This document shows, in pieces, positions 1-11,500 of a stretch of DNA of 64,000 nt (within the stretch, counting starts at the first letter, position 1; each line of letters starts with the position of its first letter). The translations under genes and the position numbers were made by a program. The notes under the pieces were generated by a model. The model searched no databases. It was not told the DNA's origin and saw only the letters and a list, made by a program, of their open reading frames with translations. This DNA comes from Pectinophora gossypiella (Eukaryota; Arthropoda; Insecta; Lepidoptera; Gelechiidae): NCBI RefSeq assembly GCF_024362695.1, contig NC_065423.1, forward strand, positions 4,271,001-4,335,000, written 5' to 3'.

Positions 1-164
1 TACCGCGTGCCTAACGCGTAAGTGCGAGCGAAACAGATAGTCCGCGCGGTCCTCCTTACTCCTTAGCGGCGGTCATTTAAGACTAAAGTAAGACCCAGAG
101 AGGGTGAGGTCAATGCTAGATACGAATTGGTGCGGGGCGTAGAGTTACCATTGTATGCGTAGTC

Positions 165-257
165 ATCATCTCCTCTTTTTCACAGGGTCCGCTTACCTAA
201 TCTGAAGATTTGACAGGTCCGGTTTTTTACAGAAGCGACTGCCTGTCTGACCTTTGC
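165..257 (-). mobile_element. SINE-B 3' fragment
   Basis: Reverse-orientation tail: CACAGGGTCCGCTTACCTAA and AGAAGCGACTGCCTGTCTGA, shared with the copies near 15.4, 16.2, 31.2 and 40.2 kb. Confidence 0.7.
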
Positions 258-1275
258 GTAGTATTGTTATTTACTCTATGGTTGGAATTCCCTTTAGCGG
301 CATCGCCAATTTATCATCAGGTGAGGTTGAAATCGTAAGTTAACTAAAGTATTACATTCAGTCTACATGAATACTTACGAAGCAGCGCCAGAAACACTTT
401 CGCACTTCTGTTTATCATAACCTCCTTCTTGTTTGACATCGGTTAAAACATATACATATACGTATATATGTGGAAATAGCACACTTACATCTCTTTTTCT
501 TTCTTTCTTTCATCTTTTTTCCTCTTCTTTTGTGTGCATACTTGACATCTTGGAAAGAGAGAGCCTAAAATCGGGAGAAGTGGATGAAAGGGACAGAGGC
601 CTTTGCCCTGCAGAGGGATCACACGAGACCTATTGCCAATATCGCCAATAAGAGACGCCAAGTTGTCAAAAGGACTACCTCAATAGAGATTAGGGGTTGT
701 AAATTAAGCTAACTTAATGTTAATCTTCATTAAAAGGCCATTAACAAATATGTGGTTTGTTAACGGACAGGAAGTCTAAACAAATGACGTACACAGAGCA
801 GTATGTACCTACTGTAATGTTATCTTATAATAAGTTTAACTTTAAATAAATTAGGTTACCTTCACTTCATCCGTCGCGTCGTCATTTTCGCGTGAATTTC
901 AACATAGTAAATTCTATGACTGTAAAAGGCTAAATTTATCCACTACTACTTTTTTTTTGTGAATTTAGCCACTATTTATAAATGTTTCCTGCTAATTATT
1001 TTAGGATATGTTTATAGCAGTAAGTGTTCTTCAAAGTAAATCAACAGTGTCACCCGTTCGATTCCCGACTTCGCTCCGTATGGTGACAACTGACAAGTCG
1101 TCTTCCCATCGCCCATATAATAATCCATCATTTAAAAAAAAAGACATAATCCTTCTGCCCAGGATAATTACAAAAAAGATTACCTACTTAAAATAATATT
1201 GAAAGAGAAGTGTTTTAAGACTTCACATTAACCCATCCATCCATCCATTATTAAATAAATACTTCACTTGTTACT

Positions 1276-1495
1276 ACTTTTTTTTTGACGTGACTTATTG
1301 TAGATTTGCCGCAGATGGCATTAACTACTTGGCCGGACAAATGGGGAGCGCTGAAGGCTCTCACCCGGTACAACGTTTAAGACAACAGGCCTGAGGGTGC
1401 CCAGTTGGGCGCGAACCTCGGCTCAGGGCGTCGTCTGAGAGGAATTTCGGAAGACCGTTGACTGCCTTCAATAAGTCTTCAGCCCATACATGCTC
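1276..1495 (+). repeat. Repeat R2 (poly-T headed), longest copy
   Basis: T run, then GACGTGACTTATTGTAGATT, TGGCATTAACTACTTGGCC and CAAATGGGGAGCGCTGAAGG. Shorter copies lie at 7140-7247, 22598-22696, 34568-34626 and 36696-36752, with a diverged piece at 30225-30320. Confidence 0.65.
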
Positions 1496-1734
1496 TAAAG
1501 TGAAAATATTTTCATTTCCAATTTATTTCATTTTTTCATTCTCTAGTACTAGTTATAAATATTTGAAAATAAATCCATTACACTAAATTAGGTACTCTAC
1601 AAGCTTTGACAATAATTTATTAGTATATACGTAGTTACCAATCTATGTAACCAAGTAAACATTATTATATACAATTTCATTTAAATATCCTACAAAAAAA
1701 TAATAATAATATTTAAATATCCTGTTGTGAATAG

Positions 1735-1875
1735 GCCCGCTACAAGGTGGACCGACGATCTGGTGAAGGTCGCGGGAAGCCGCTGGATGCGGGCAGCGCA
1801 GGACCGATCGTCGTGGAGATCCTTGGGGGAGGCCTATGCCCAGCAGTGGGCGTCGTACGGCTGATGATGATGATC
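1735..1875 (+). mobile_element. LINE 3' end fragment
   Basis: Nearly identical over its length to 41936-42070. In frame it encodes the C-terminal pattern common in lepidopteran endonuclease/RT LINEs (TRWTDDLVKVAGSRWMRAAQ), ends CAGCAGTGGGCGTCGTACGG and is followed by ATGATGATGAT. Confidence 0.7.
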
Positions 1876-2599
1876 CTATATATCCCATCCTATCCTATCC
1901 AAAATATCTTTAAGCTTTAAGTTAACTGAGTAATAGTAAGTATAAGTCCCACAGATAAACCGAGGAATTGGATTTGTGGGTTTTTTTTTATTGTATTAAC
2001 GACTTTTGTGACTTTATGAAGTGACTTCCTAAATAAAATATTAGAGGTATAAAACGAAATAACCAATACTGATAGATTTCTCCGTATTTCAAACCAAAGC
2101 ATTAAATGAACAATACAATATTTTATTAAGTAATTAATAGGTATATTGAGTAAGTATTTTAATTAAATGACACATCAGTAAACAACTATGTCATACTCGG
2201 AAATAATCACTATTTGTAGGAAAATTGAAGGAAAATAATTAAAGTAATAAAAAAATTGTCTTTGGCTGCTCATCGCGTCTATAATAGTTGAGTCAACTGT
2301 GTTTGTGAAAATTACAAGCCCGTTACCGGGGTTCGGACCGACGCTCCCCGTTTGAGGGCATGTCTATAAAACAGCCTTTTTATAGACCCTAAGGGGATGA
2401 AAAAGGGATGGAAAAGCGAGATATGAGAAATCCACGCGAACAAAGTTGCAGGCCTGAAGGAAGTAGTATAATATATTACTTAGCTATAATGTTCGAAGAG
2501 AAAGTATACAGCAGCCTCCCCTTAATAAATTAAAGAATGTATAATGCATACTCCACCACGCTGCTCCACTGTGGGTTAATGGTGCATGAATTCAATTCA

Positions 2600-2815
2600 T
2601 CACTAATTTAAGAAACACGCTCTTATCGGTGTAGCAGTCTCCATGCTACTTTTTGGGGAAAAATGGGCAGTGGTTTCCCTCTTGCCTTCCGCCCCGCAGT
2701 ACTCTGTTTGACACGAGTGGGATGGCGCCCAGAGTAGTCTATTTCAAAGCCGTACTAGAACTCCTGTCCTGCGCCTGTGAATAGTACTGACAGTTACTGC
2801 TGCCCTGTCATGTTC
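2600..2815 (+). repeat. Repeat R3
   Basis: Contains CATGCTACTTTTTGGGG, AAACAGTGG-like and GCGCCCAGAGTAGTCTATTT segments that recur at 7625-7860 and 49040-49270 (reverse), with pieces at 16950-17080 and 39470-39570. Confidence 0.6.
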
Positions 2816-3449
2816 CAGGTTATAGTCCCTGTGACTTGCCCCTTCCGTCTTGCATTGCCGTAGCGATGGCTCCCGTCTCCGCCTTTGCGACCGTTGAAGT
2901 TTTCACCCGTATCCCTGTATGCTTTTAAGTATTAAATATAAGAATGCCCGAAAAGTGTCTTATAATAGAAATCAGAATCATTTATTCAACGTAATTATCA
3001 TGGATAAACTTGTTGAAGGTCAATGTAACATTTTTGAATTTACGTCATTTCGCAAGGTGTTATGGCTGAGGAGAAGAAATGACAAGAAACTGCAACAACA
3101 ACACATCTTTTAAAACCAATGAGGGTATACATTACAAGTTATTTAATAACTAGAGGAAGACATTCAATACCAGACATTTTTATCATTTAGGTAGTCATTA
3201 ATCTTATAATAAGCTTTTTTACATAACAATAACTATTTTGTACAATTGTACAGAACGCAACGTAAACTTTACTCCTTAAGTGAGCAGTGTTATTTGTTAC
3301 TTTATTATGAATGAAATGAGTCATACTAACAACAATGGTCGGAGTCGGAAATAATCAGAGTAAGTACAAGCAATGACGGGCAATTTGTCACACTTCCTTC
3401 CAAGTTAATTTGTTATAGATTTGAACTTGTTTAATAATGTTTTTGTGGT

Positions 3450-3506
<57 letters not shown>

Positions 3507-3764
3507 GTTTATTACTCTCACATCAACACGATAATTGGTAATTAACAATAAAACAAGATTATGATAAAGTGGTTGGTGAGAGAGACTGGGGTCTGTGAGA
3601 AGCGTTAGCTTGTAGTACAGAACCCCAGGCTCCCCCCTCGGATAATTAGTGTCTATAGCTACTTATTTTATGTTTATATAACACAAATTAGCAGAGATGA
3701 GATTTGATGATACATAAGACAAAAATTTTTTTTTATTGTTTGTGAGCGTATGCGCGTGTGTGCG

Positions 3765-3767
3765 TGC

Positions 3768-3830
<63 letters not shown>

Positions 3831-3842
3831 CGTGTGTGTGTA
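3765..3842 (+). repeat. TG/TGCG microsatellite
   Basis: A run of TG dinucleotides with scattered GCG interruptions. Confidence 0.95.
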
Positions 3843-4337
3843 TTTGCGTGGGCGTATAATAGTTTAATTATTAATTTATAATAATATATTTAGCTTCTAC
3901 ATTATTAATAGACTTTACTATTGCACTGGTATAAGTAATGCTTCAGTACAATCATAGTTCAGTGACATGAGCCATGTCTTCACAATTTCTTTGCATTCAT
4001 ACATAGAAACTGGGTAAATTGTAATGTATTTGCTAATCCGGTTATAAAGATAGGGGCCAATTGCGTAACATTGTCTTGCGGCTAGAGCAGTACCGAGATG
4101 TCAGGATCGTAGTCTGTGAAATTCCGTCTGCCTACCCCAAAGGGAAATAGGCGTGATCGTATGTATGTATGTATGTGTATTGGATTGGGTGAGGTGTTTT
4201 TGTGTTTCATGTTTTAATTTGTTTTTGCTCATGTATTAAGTTCTATGTTACTAACATTTATGTACCTACAATATTCGTGAACGTCAGGACCGCCTATAAT
4301 AATAATATAATCTGCAATAGTCCTACACGAACCGGGG

Positions 4338-4500
4338 ATTGTCTTTGGGTGCACTCCCATAGTGTATTCAGGGGATAATCGCCGGTTGGTGCCACATCAT
4401 ATTTCGATTAAATTGTCTTAAGGGCCTCTACATGCTGGTTTCGGCCCCACCCACGCCTTCCAAAAGTCCGAGACTCCATAGTCCCGAGATATGGAATTAT
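4338..4500 (+). repeat. Repeat R4
   Basis: TGTCTTTGGGTGCACTCCCA to CCTTCCAAAAGTCCGAGA; second copy at 51325-51490. Confidence 0.6.
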
Positions 4501-4799
4501 TGCACACAAATTTACAAGACATTTACAGGATTAACTTATTCTAAGGTGGGCAAAGGCCTTATCGCTAAGAGCGATCTCTTCAAGACAACCTTTTTCCGCC
4601 TATATTTGCATTTTGTGCTGAAATGTGCTAAGGTTATGAAGATTTGTACTTAAAAGTTTTGAGCGCTAAATAGTATGTAAATTCTGCATATTATTATATT
4701 TTATTAAGATATTGATACAACATAGGCGGTCCTGGCGTTCACCAATATTCTGAAATAAATATTAAGTTATTTTGAATTGAATTGAAGACCAACAATTTC

Positions 4800-4850
4800 A
4801 ATTGGCCTATGCCCAGCAGTGGGCGTCATACGGCTGTTGATGATGATGAT
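4800..4850 (+). mobile_element. LINE 3' tail fragment
   Basis: Only the last 50 bases (GCCTATGCCCAGCAGTGGGC, then GATGATGATGATG). Confidence 0.6.
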
Positions 4851-5509
4851 GAATAAGAATTCATTGATATGCTCGCCACATCATCCCAATGTGACATGCT
4901 CAAACTCTAAAATATATTTATTCAAAGCAGCCTATAAAATCGAACATTCCAAAGTTTCCTTTTCGTCTCTACCATACCATGTTATGTATAACTGTTATTC
5001 TAGTTTATTCCATAGTAAAAATAGTACCTATCCACTTAGTAAACAAACGCAGGACATTCGTCGTTTTGCAGTGCCACTGACATAACCATAGGAAGCATCG
5101 TCATAAACCATTTACTGGGCATGAGTCAGTGAAGCCGTTCTGTAGGTCAACCAAGCGACACGTAAGAAAGTGACTGGATCTGACTGACTCACACTCGCTT
5201 AGATAAAACACAATATACTTACTTAAGTACCTACAAAACGATGTGGTCCGAAGACCAACAGTTTCAATCGAGTTGTATGGCGTTGTCCTAAATACTACAC
5301 TTTTAAAATTTCAATTTTTTCTAAACTATAAAAGTTAGAGATTAAAAATGTCCATTTGTGGCAAATCTACAGTAAGTCACGTCAAAAGAAAAATATTTTA
5401 TGAAAATAAAAAAGTTTCATAGTAGATTATCTTTATCAGCTTTCTTCGTAATTATTGAACATTTTTAACTTAAAAAAGATAAAGCAAGAAAAATAGCCAT
5501 TTTTTGTAA

Positions 5510-5705
5510 TTGGCCAATAACCCGACAGAATTAAGTTGACAGCGTGAAACGGGTTGCATATCAGCAAGATGTCTATTTAATTCGCCCGGGTTACTCATAA
5601 AATTAACAGTTGTCAATCTCCCGTTCCTTTCTTTTTCGACGGATTAGAAAATGACGGATATAACTTAAAATAAAATTAGGCGGTGTCTGCAGGAATCGGG
5701 GCCAT
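5510..5705. mobile_element. MITE-2, right half
   Basis: Ends in AGGCGGTGTCTGCAGGAATC, the terminal inverted repeat of the family seen whole at 13421. Confidence 0.65.
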
Positions 5706-5827
5706 TATCACGTTAAATCTGTGCAACGTTTTTGGGGAACGTAGCATGCCAACTCCATCTTGGACTCATTGTTTCCGGAACGTGAAATCTTTTAAGTCTT
5801 TAAGAAAAGAAATTATCGCTTTGGTAG

Positions 5828-5987
5828 TACAGTCATGAGCAATATAACCCACACCCCACCCACTACCCACTTTAGGACTCTATCGCACTAACATATTTGA
5901 CTTTTAGTGAGACTTACAGTTCAATTTGTCAAAAAAGTTAATGTGACATGGTACCAAAGTGTATACATATTAATGCTCGTGACCGTA
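5828..5987. mobile_element. MITE-1 (Tc1/mariner-like)
   Basis: Starts TA-CAGTCATGAGCA and ends TGCTCGTGACCG-TA, so it has roughly 12-base inverted ends and a TA target duplication, as in Tc1/mariner elements. There is no coding capacity. Copies are also at 8918, 17540, 30556 and 50660. Confidence 0.75.
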
Positions 5988-6244
5988 CGTTAGCTGATTA
6001 TGGATACACAACAAACAGTACCTGATTAATCTTATCTTTAATGTATTTATGGAGTCAAATCTTTCTTGGTAAGTATTTCTGAGTCATCTGTTTAGCCATC
6101 ATCCTTAATAGGGTGAACAGACTACAGTAATCAGAATACAACGAAACCCTTTTTATTTTCATCTTTCGGAGGGCATTCACTATTTGGCCGGACAAAAGGA
6201 ACGACATAACCACAAAATAAGAAGAGAAGTATAAATAAGTAATG

Positions 6245-6390
6245 GAAGTAAGATGATCCGTGCTTCGTAAGGCACGTTAAGCCTTACCGTAAGTGCATGG
6301 TCGTTACACGAGCCCAATGATAACCCTGACACCAGGGTTGACGATTGGTCATCGACCTCATAACCTACACGTTACAAGAAGACCATAAAT
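6245..6390 (+). mobile_element. SINE-A fragment
   Basis: Diverged body and tail of SINE-A (GATGATCCGTGCTTCG onward, CCCTGACACCAGGGTTGA); the tRNA-like head is missing. Confidence 0.6.
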
Positions 6391-7139
6391 TATGGCCTCC
6401 TTGCGTCAATCGGGTTTTCAGAACCTACTGAAAAGGCTTTTCGACAAAAGCCAATGGTGGTTGACCGGAATTATCAAAACAATATTCTTGTGAGCCACAA
6501 ATAACATTTATTATCACTTTAGGATATGATGATAAATATACAGTCAGTGAGATTCAATAGGATTAACTTATAAAGGTAAAAGTACGGCCATTACGTCTGA
6601 CAGGTAAAAAGCAAGAGAGAACGGGCAGAGAGCACAAACGTCTATAATAAGTAAAAAGTCAAAGACCTTAAAAAGTAAAAAGGTCTATGACCACTAGTGG
6701 TGTTGCCCACGAGAACACGATTATAAGGGTGCATATTCAATACCTACCCATTGCCTGGTTACCCTACACCCACATATCAGGTCGTGATCATAAACTAGAT
6801 TAGTGACGTCACGTCTGGTCGCGTTCAATATGCTCTATCCTGTATACAATGTGGTAATGTACTTTGTATTCAATTTCAAAGAAGTCACGACAAGTATGGA
6901 ATAGCCCATTCATAAGCTGACAAAGGAATATACTTACAAAAATAGAAGATGTTACTAACAACATAGTACAGCATTTCGTTTGTGAATGACAATGGTGCTC
7001 ATTCATTTTGACATAATGTAATTTTCTTATCCACCGAAAATGAAAGGAAATATTTTATGTTTATTTTATTTTTTAAAAGAACGTCTAGGGCCCTGTGCCG
7101 AGGTTTTTCTTGCAGCTTCTTTTCCCCTGCTATAGAGGT

Positions 7140-7247
7140 TGTTTTTTTTTTTGACGTGACTTATTGTAGATTTGCCGCAGATGGCATTAACTACTTGGCC
7201 GGACAAATGGGGAGCGCTGAAGGCTCTCACCCGATACAACGTTTAAT
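7140..7247 (+). repeat. Repeat R2 copy
   Basis: Same T-run head and CGCAGATGGCATTAACTACT core as the copy at 1276. Confidence 0.65.
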
Positions 7248-7264
7248 ATACAGGTTGTGAGAAG

Positions 7265-7367
7265 CTGCAGTATTTTAGGCAGATGAGATGTTCGTTATGT
7301 AAAAAATGACGATTCAAAGTGTAACTATGTTACCTACTGAATAAAGATATTTTTGAATTTGAACATG
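7265..7367 (+). repeat. Retroelement 3' end, copy 1
   Basis: GACGATTCAAAGTGTAACTA and GAATAAAGATATTTTTGAAT; nearly the same at 40722-40822. It ends in an AATAAA-type signal and an A/T-rich tail. Confidence 0.55.
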
Positions 7368-7624
7368 ACCCAACCTGTCGCCCAGGGGAGAGGGGTCTCA
7401 TGACCCCCCTTGACCCCCACCCCCTTGGATCCGCCCATGCATCCATAGTACTCCTTATTTGGTTGACAAGTCCTTGAGAAATTTTGAATGGATGTCCGTT
7501 GCCTTTATGGTCTACTTTACCTATAGTATACCTTTTATGGGTACCTTATTATCATTGTTGCCTACACCTGTTGTCTCGCGAAATTCCTGGTACCGTTTTT
7601 TGTAATATTTATTTTGTAGGTCTA

Positions 7625-7860
7625 AATAGAACCTGACAGAGGGCAGCAGTAACTGTCAGTACTATTGCTGCCGCGAAGGACAGAAGTCCTAGTACGGCTT
7701 TGAAATAGAGTACTCTGGGCGCTATCCTACTCGCGTCAGACAGAGTATTGCGGGGCGGAAGGCAAGAGGGAAACCACTGCCCTATTTTCCCCTAAAACAT
7801 AGCATGGAGAGGAATGCTACACCGACAAGAGTGTGGCTCTTAAATTAGTGACGGTGAGGT
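7625..7860 (-). repeat. Repeat R3, inverted copy
   Basis: Reverse copy containing CGGGGCGGAAGGCAAGAGGG and AGAGTACTCTGGGCGC. Confidence 0.6.
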
Positions 7861-8130
7861 CTAAATAACTTATATCATAAAAATATATCATACCTTATAC
7901 ATATTATACAGCCTTTATTATGTCCCACTGCTAGGCACGCGCCTCCCCTCAATCACTAGGGAATATAAAGTGACTTGGTGGAGTAAATATTACAGCAAAA
8001 ATCGTATTGTTGAGAGCCGCAATTATCTATATCAAGAGTATTATTGGTCGATCTAGCTAGAGTTTGTTAAGTACTACTAAAATCCATTGAAGCATAATAG
8101 AAATTTACAGAATAATTATATTTAAAAAAA

Positions 8131-8445
8131 ACGGCTTCTGCGGTCCAGTGGTTGATCATTGGGCCCACAATCCGGAGGTCCCGTGTTCGAATCCCGGTGG
8201 GGATATATCACAAAAATATTTTGTGATCACTAGTTTGGTTAGGACATTACAGGCTGATCACCTGATTATCCAAAAGATGATCCGTGCTTCGGAAGGCCCG
8301 TTAAGCCGTTGTCCCGGTTACTACTTACTAATGTAAGAAAGTAGTCGTTACATGAGCCATGTCAGGGGCATGTGGCGGGTCATTAATAAACCAGGGTTGA
8401 TGAAGTTGGTAATTCACCTCACAACCCACACGATAGAAAAAGTAT
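8131..8445 (+). mobile_element. SINE-A, near full length
   Basis: tRNA-derived SINE. The head has a pol III A box-like stretch (CCAGTGGTTGATC) and a B box (GTTCGAATCCC). The body has TGATCCGTGCTTCGGAAGG and the tail has the conserved CACAACCCACACGATAGAA. Further copies are listed under SINE-A. It sits just downstream of GBA copy A. Confidence 0.85.
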
Positions 8446-8495
8446 TTAAAAAAAAACTTCAATTTTCGTTTGTATTCGTATATATATTTTCACAA

Positions 8496-8501
8496 TTTAT
8501 T
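8496..8501 (-). terminator. AATAAA polyadenylation signal overlapping the stop codon of GBA copy A
   Basis: The hexamer AATAAA on the minus strand contains the TAA stop codon of the gene (8497-8499). A SINE lies within about 60 bases downstream. If this signal is used, the 3' UTR is only a few tens of bases. Confidence 0.5.
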
Positions 8502-11500
8502 GACTATCTGAAGACTGGTAAAGGAACTCCACGGTGGTAACGGAATTGCTATCCAGAACCAATCTAGCTTGTTGGTCTCCGAGCTTCACCGCTACATTCC
8601 TCTCACCGCCGCTAAGAAGATGGAAAACGATGAAATTATTTATTGTATTGCAATATCATAGGCCAGATACAAGAACGACATTAGATTGGGATTGAAGTAG
8701 CTAAATAAACAACGCTGAAAGCAGATCATTTTTTTACATCGTAAGTAAGAAAAAGTAAGTAAGTAAGTAAAATCTTTATTTCCTCTACAAAAATACATGG
8801 TAATAATATTTGTAGAGGCTGGAGCCTAAACTAGGTTACCCTGTGTTTTAGGACTCCAGGCCTCCACCTCCAGAAAGTCATGGTCAAGAGAAAATAACAA
8901 AATAGAAAAAAAAGTAATACAGTCATGAGCAATATAATGTACCCACTTTAGGACTCTGTCGCACTAACATATTTGACATTTAGTGAGACTTACAGTTCAA
9001 TTTGTCAAAAAAGGTAATTTGACATGGTACCTAAGTGTGTACATATTAATGCTCGTGACGGTACACCGTAGAAGTTTATGATTTTCATGATTTTCACTGA
9101 TCACGCGCTATTAGAATTTTAAGTTTCATATCGTCGCCGAAAAGGCAAATATTCGTAAGCGCCAATGCCATTTCAAAAAAAACTGTTTAAACATTTTTTC
9201 GTTTTTTTTATCATAACTTTTTACTCATTTATCCAATATAACATCAACGTTCACTGCTTTTTCGTTTTCTATATCTAACCATACATATTATGACATGGAC
9301 TGCTGCATATTTTGGCGCCTACGTAATTTTGCCTTTCTAGTGACGATGTAGTCGTGAGCTATTCTTAAGTGTTATGTTGTTATTCACACGAACTTACCCA
9401 TTATAAAGCACAGCAACGATCGTTCCTCTGGGCGTCAGGAACGCAGCGTTCTCTATCGACTTCTTCAACACAGGCTTCTTCTCTTTAACATCAATTCTCT
9501 TGGACCCTCGAGGGACGAACTTGGCAAAATGTCCCATGGCGTAAAACATGGGTTGTTTGACGAACTCTCCCACTTCGGGGTAGACTATGATGGGTGAATC
9601 TACGTTGTTGGATACCCAGTTGGGGCCTCCATCAGCGTTGAGGCATAGGTTCCAGTCTATCCAGCCGACAACGTTGTGGTTCAGGTCCTGGTGGTAATAA
9701 CGCATAAATTAAGAAATGCTTTTATAGGCACAAAACAATAAGAAGCTAAACACGAACGTACGAGTAGTTTTCAGATTAACAGGCACCTGGCAAATTCGAC
9801 AATCATTGCTATAGGCCTATAGGCTAGGCCTGTGCTGGATTCGAACCTGCGACCTCAAAGTGAGAGGCAAGCGTTCTACCAACTGGGCTACCACGGCTCA
9901 TACGCAGCTCTTACGAAATAGTACTCTTGTCCCAATCCATGAAAGTAGAATGACGAAAATACAAGTCATAATATCCACCTCTAAGATATCTTCGATGTAG
10001 TTCTTGGCTCTGGACCACGAGCCCAGCTCAACCTTTTCTTTTTGCCAGGGGAAGCTTCCTGCAAGTCATAGGACACAAATTATTATTGAAAATATTTAAT
10101 TTATGGCATATCCTATTATATGTTATAGAGTTAATTTTAATTTAGTTTTATTATCTTCATAACAATAGCTATTTCTGCTTTATTGAAAGGGAACCCTTTT
10201 AAGGTGGGGAGTGATGTTAGAGCCACTTGCTCTATCAAGTCTAGCTCAAAGAGCAGGTCCGTGTTGCTCTATGGCTATAGAGCTAGCCAAGGGAAACACA
10301 CCAAAAAGACTTTATTCATTTAATAAAAACAAATACGTCGTGTGTTTGTTGTGTTGTTTGTTTTGTTTTGTGTTGGTTAATGTTTATATTATTAAAATTA
10401 ATGTTCACTGAGTTCTTAAATCAAGAATTTTCTGTATTTGAAGATATAGGTACGAGTATTCAATGCCGAATGGTTGGCTTGTCGCAACAATAATTTTAAG
10501 AATAAGTAAATAGTTCTCATGAAAAATGTATCTACCTTCACAAGCCTCAGTGGCCAGGATGAACTTGCCGGGGTATTTCTTGGAAACAGTGGAGAGAATC
10601 GACGCAGGAGTGAATGCGTCTCCGTACCAATGCACTGCAACACCGTCTATGTACTCTAATGCTTTTGGATGCTTCTTTACCATCTGGAAATGCATAATTC
10701 CTTAGTTTCAGAAACTGCAAGTAACATGCATGCATACATGTGATTAAAAAAGCATGTTCCTTTAATTACTTCTTTATTAATTATAATCTTAGAGTAAAAT
10801 TATTATTACTAAATACAATGTTAATAAAATGTATAACATAGTCAAATTAAAAACCTACACTACAATACGTCAAAATACACATATATATATAATTATATAT
10901 TTTTTTATATATATTGGCCAAGTATGTTGGCTCAACTATGCCTGATGGTAAACATAGAGAAACCTAATTGCAGTAGCAACTGAAAAGCAACGCGATGAGT
11001 CAGTCTCGAATCAGTTGCGACTACCATACTGGCCTACTAGGTGCTTCTTCACGCTTCCCTTAAACGACCCCATATTGTAGGGAGGGGAACACTTGAGCCG
11101 GCAATCCGTTCTAGTTGCCGATTGTTTTTGTGCGCGATTGATTTTTTTCCACGGTAAAGCGGTGGCATCGTCATTCGTCATCGAATATAAAGCTGCAAAA
11201 TATTTCTAATCACGCACTCCGCAATGCACATCGAATTGAATTTGTAATTTACAAAGTTTTAAGAAATAGGCCCCAGATGTATTTCTTATCTTAACTAGTC
11301 TACTTGTTCCCTAGTTAGATTTAAAAAAGAAAAATATTAAATAAATAAAAATAAAACTTACCAACTCGAACCAAACGGGGATGGTGTATCGCTGGTCATC
11401 CAAGGCCAGGATCTTGATGTCCTTGAAGGTGGAGTTGCGGATCGTAGGTCCCAGGTTGTTTACTATCCATTTACCCTGAAATAAATGCATAAAGTAACCT

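Larger units (their letters stand above)
1..8496. other. Gene-free, repeat-dense left flank
   Basis: I find no coding region here: the open frames are short, lack splice-consistent neighbours and often lie in repeats. The stretch holds SINE, LINE and MITE fragments listed separately, a poly-A run at about 3453-3502, a TG microsatellite at 3770-3838 and retroelement 3' tails. A segment at about 2960-3105 has an inverted relative at 22013-22137, so it is also a dispersed repeat. Confidence 0.6.

Noticed and set aside
9826..9900. A tRNA gene on the minus strand
   Set aside because: It has A- and B-box-like sequence but no closing acceptor stem and continues into the SINE-B body.
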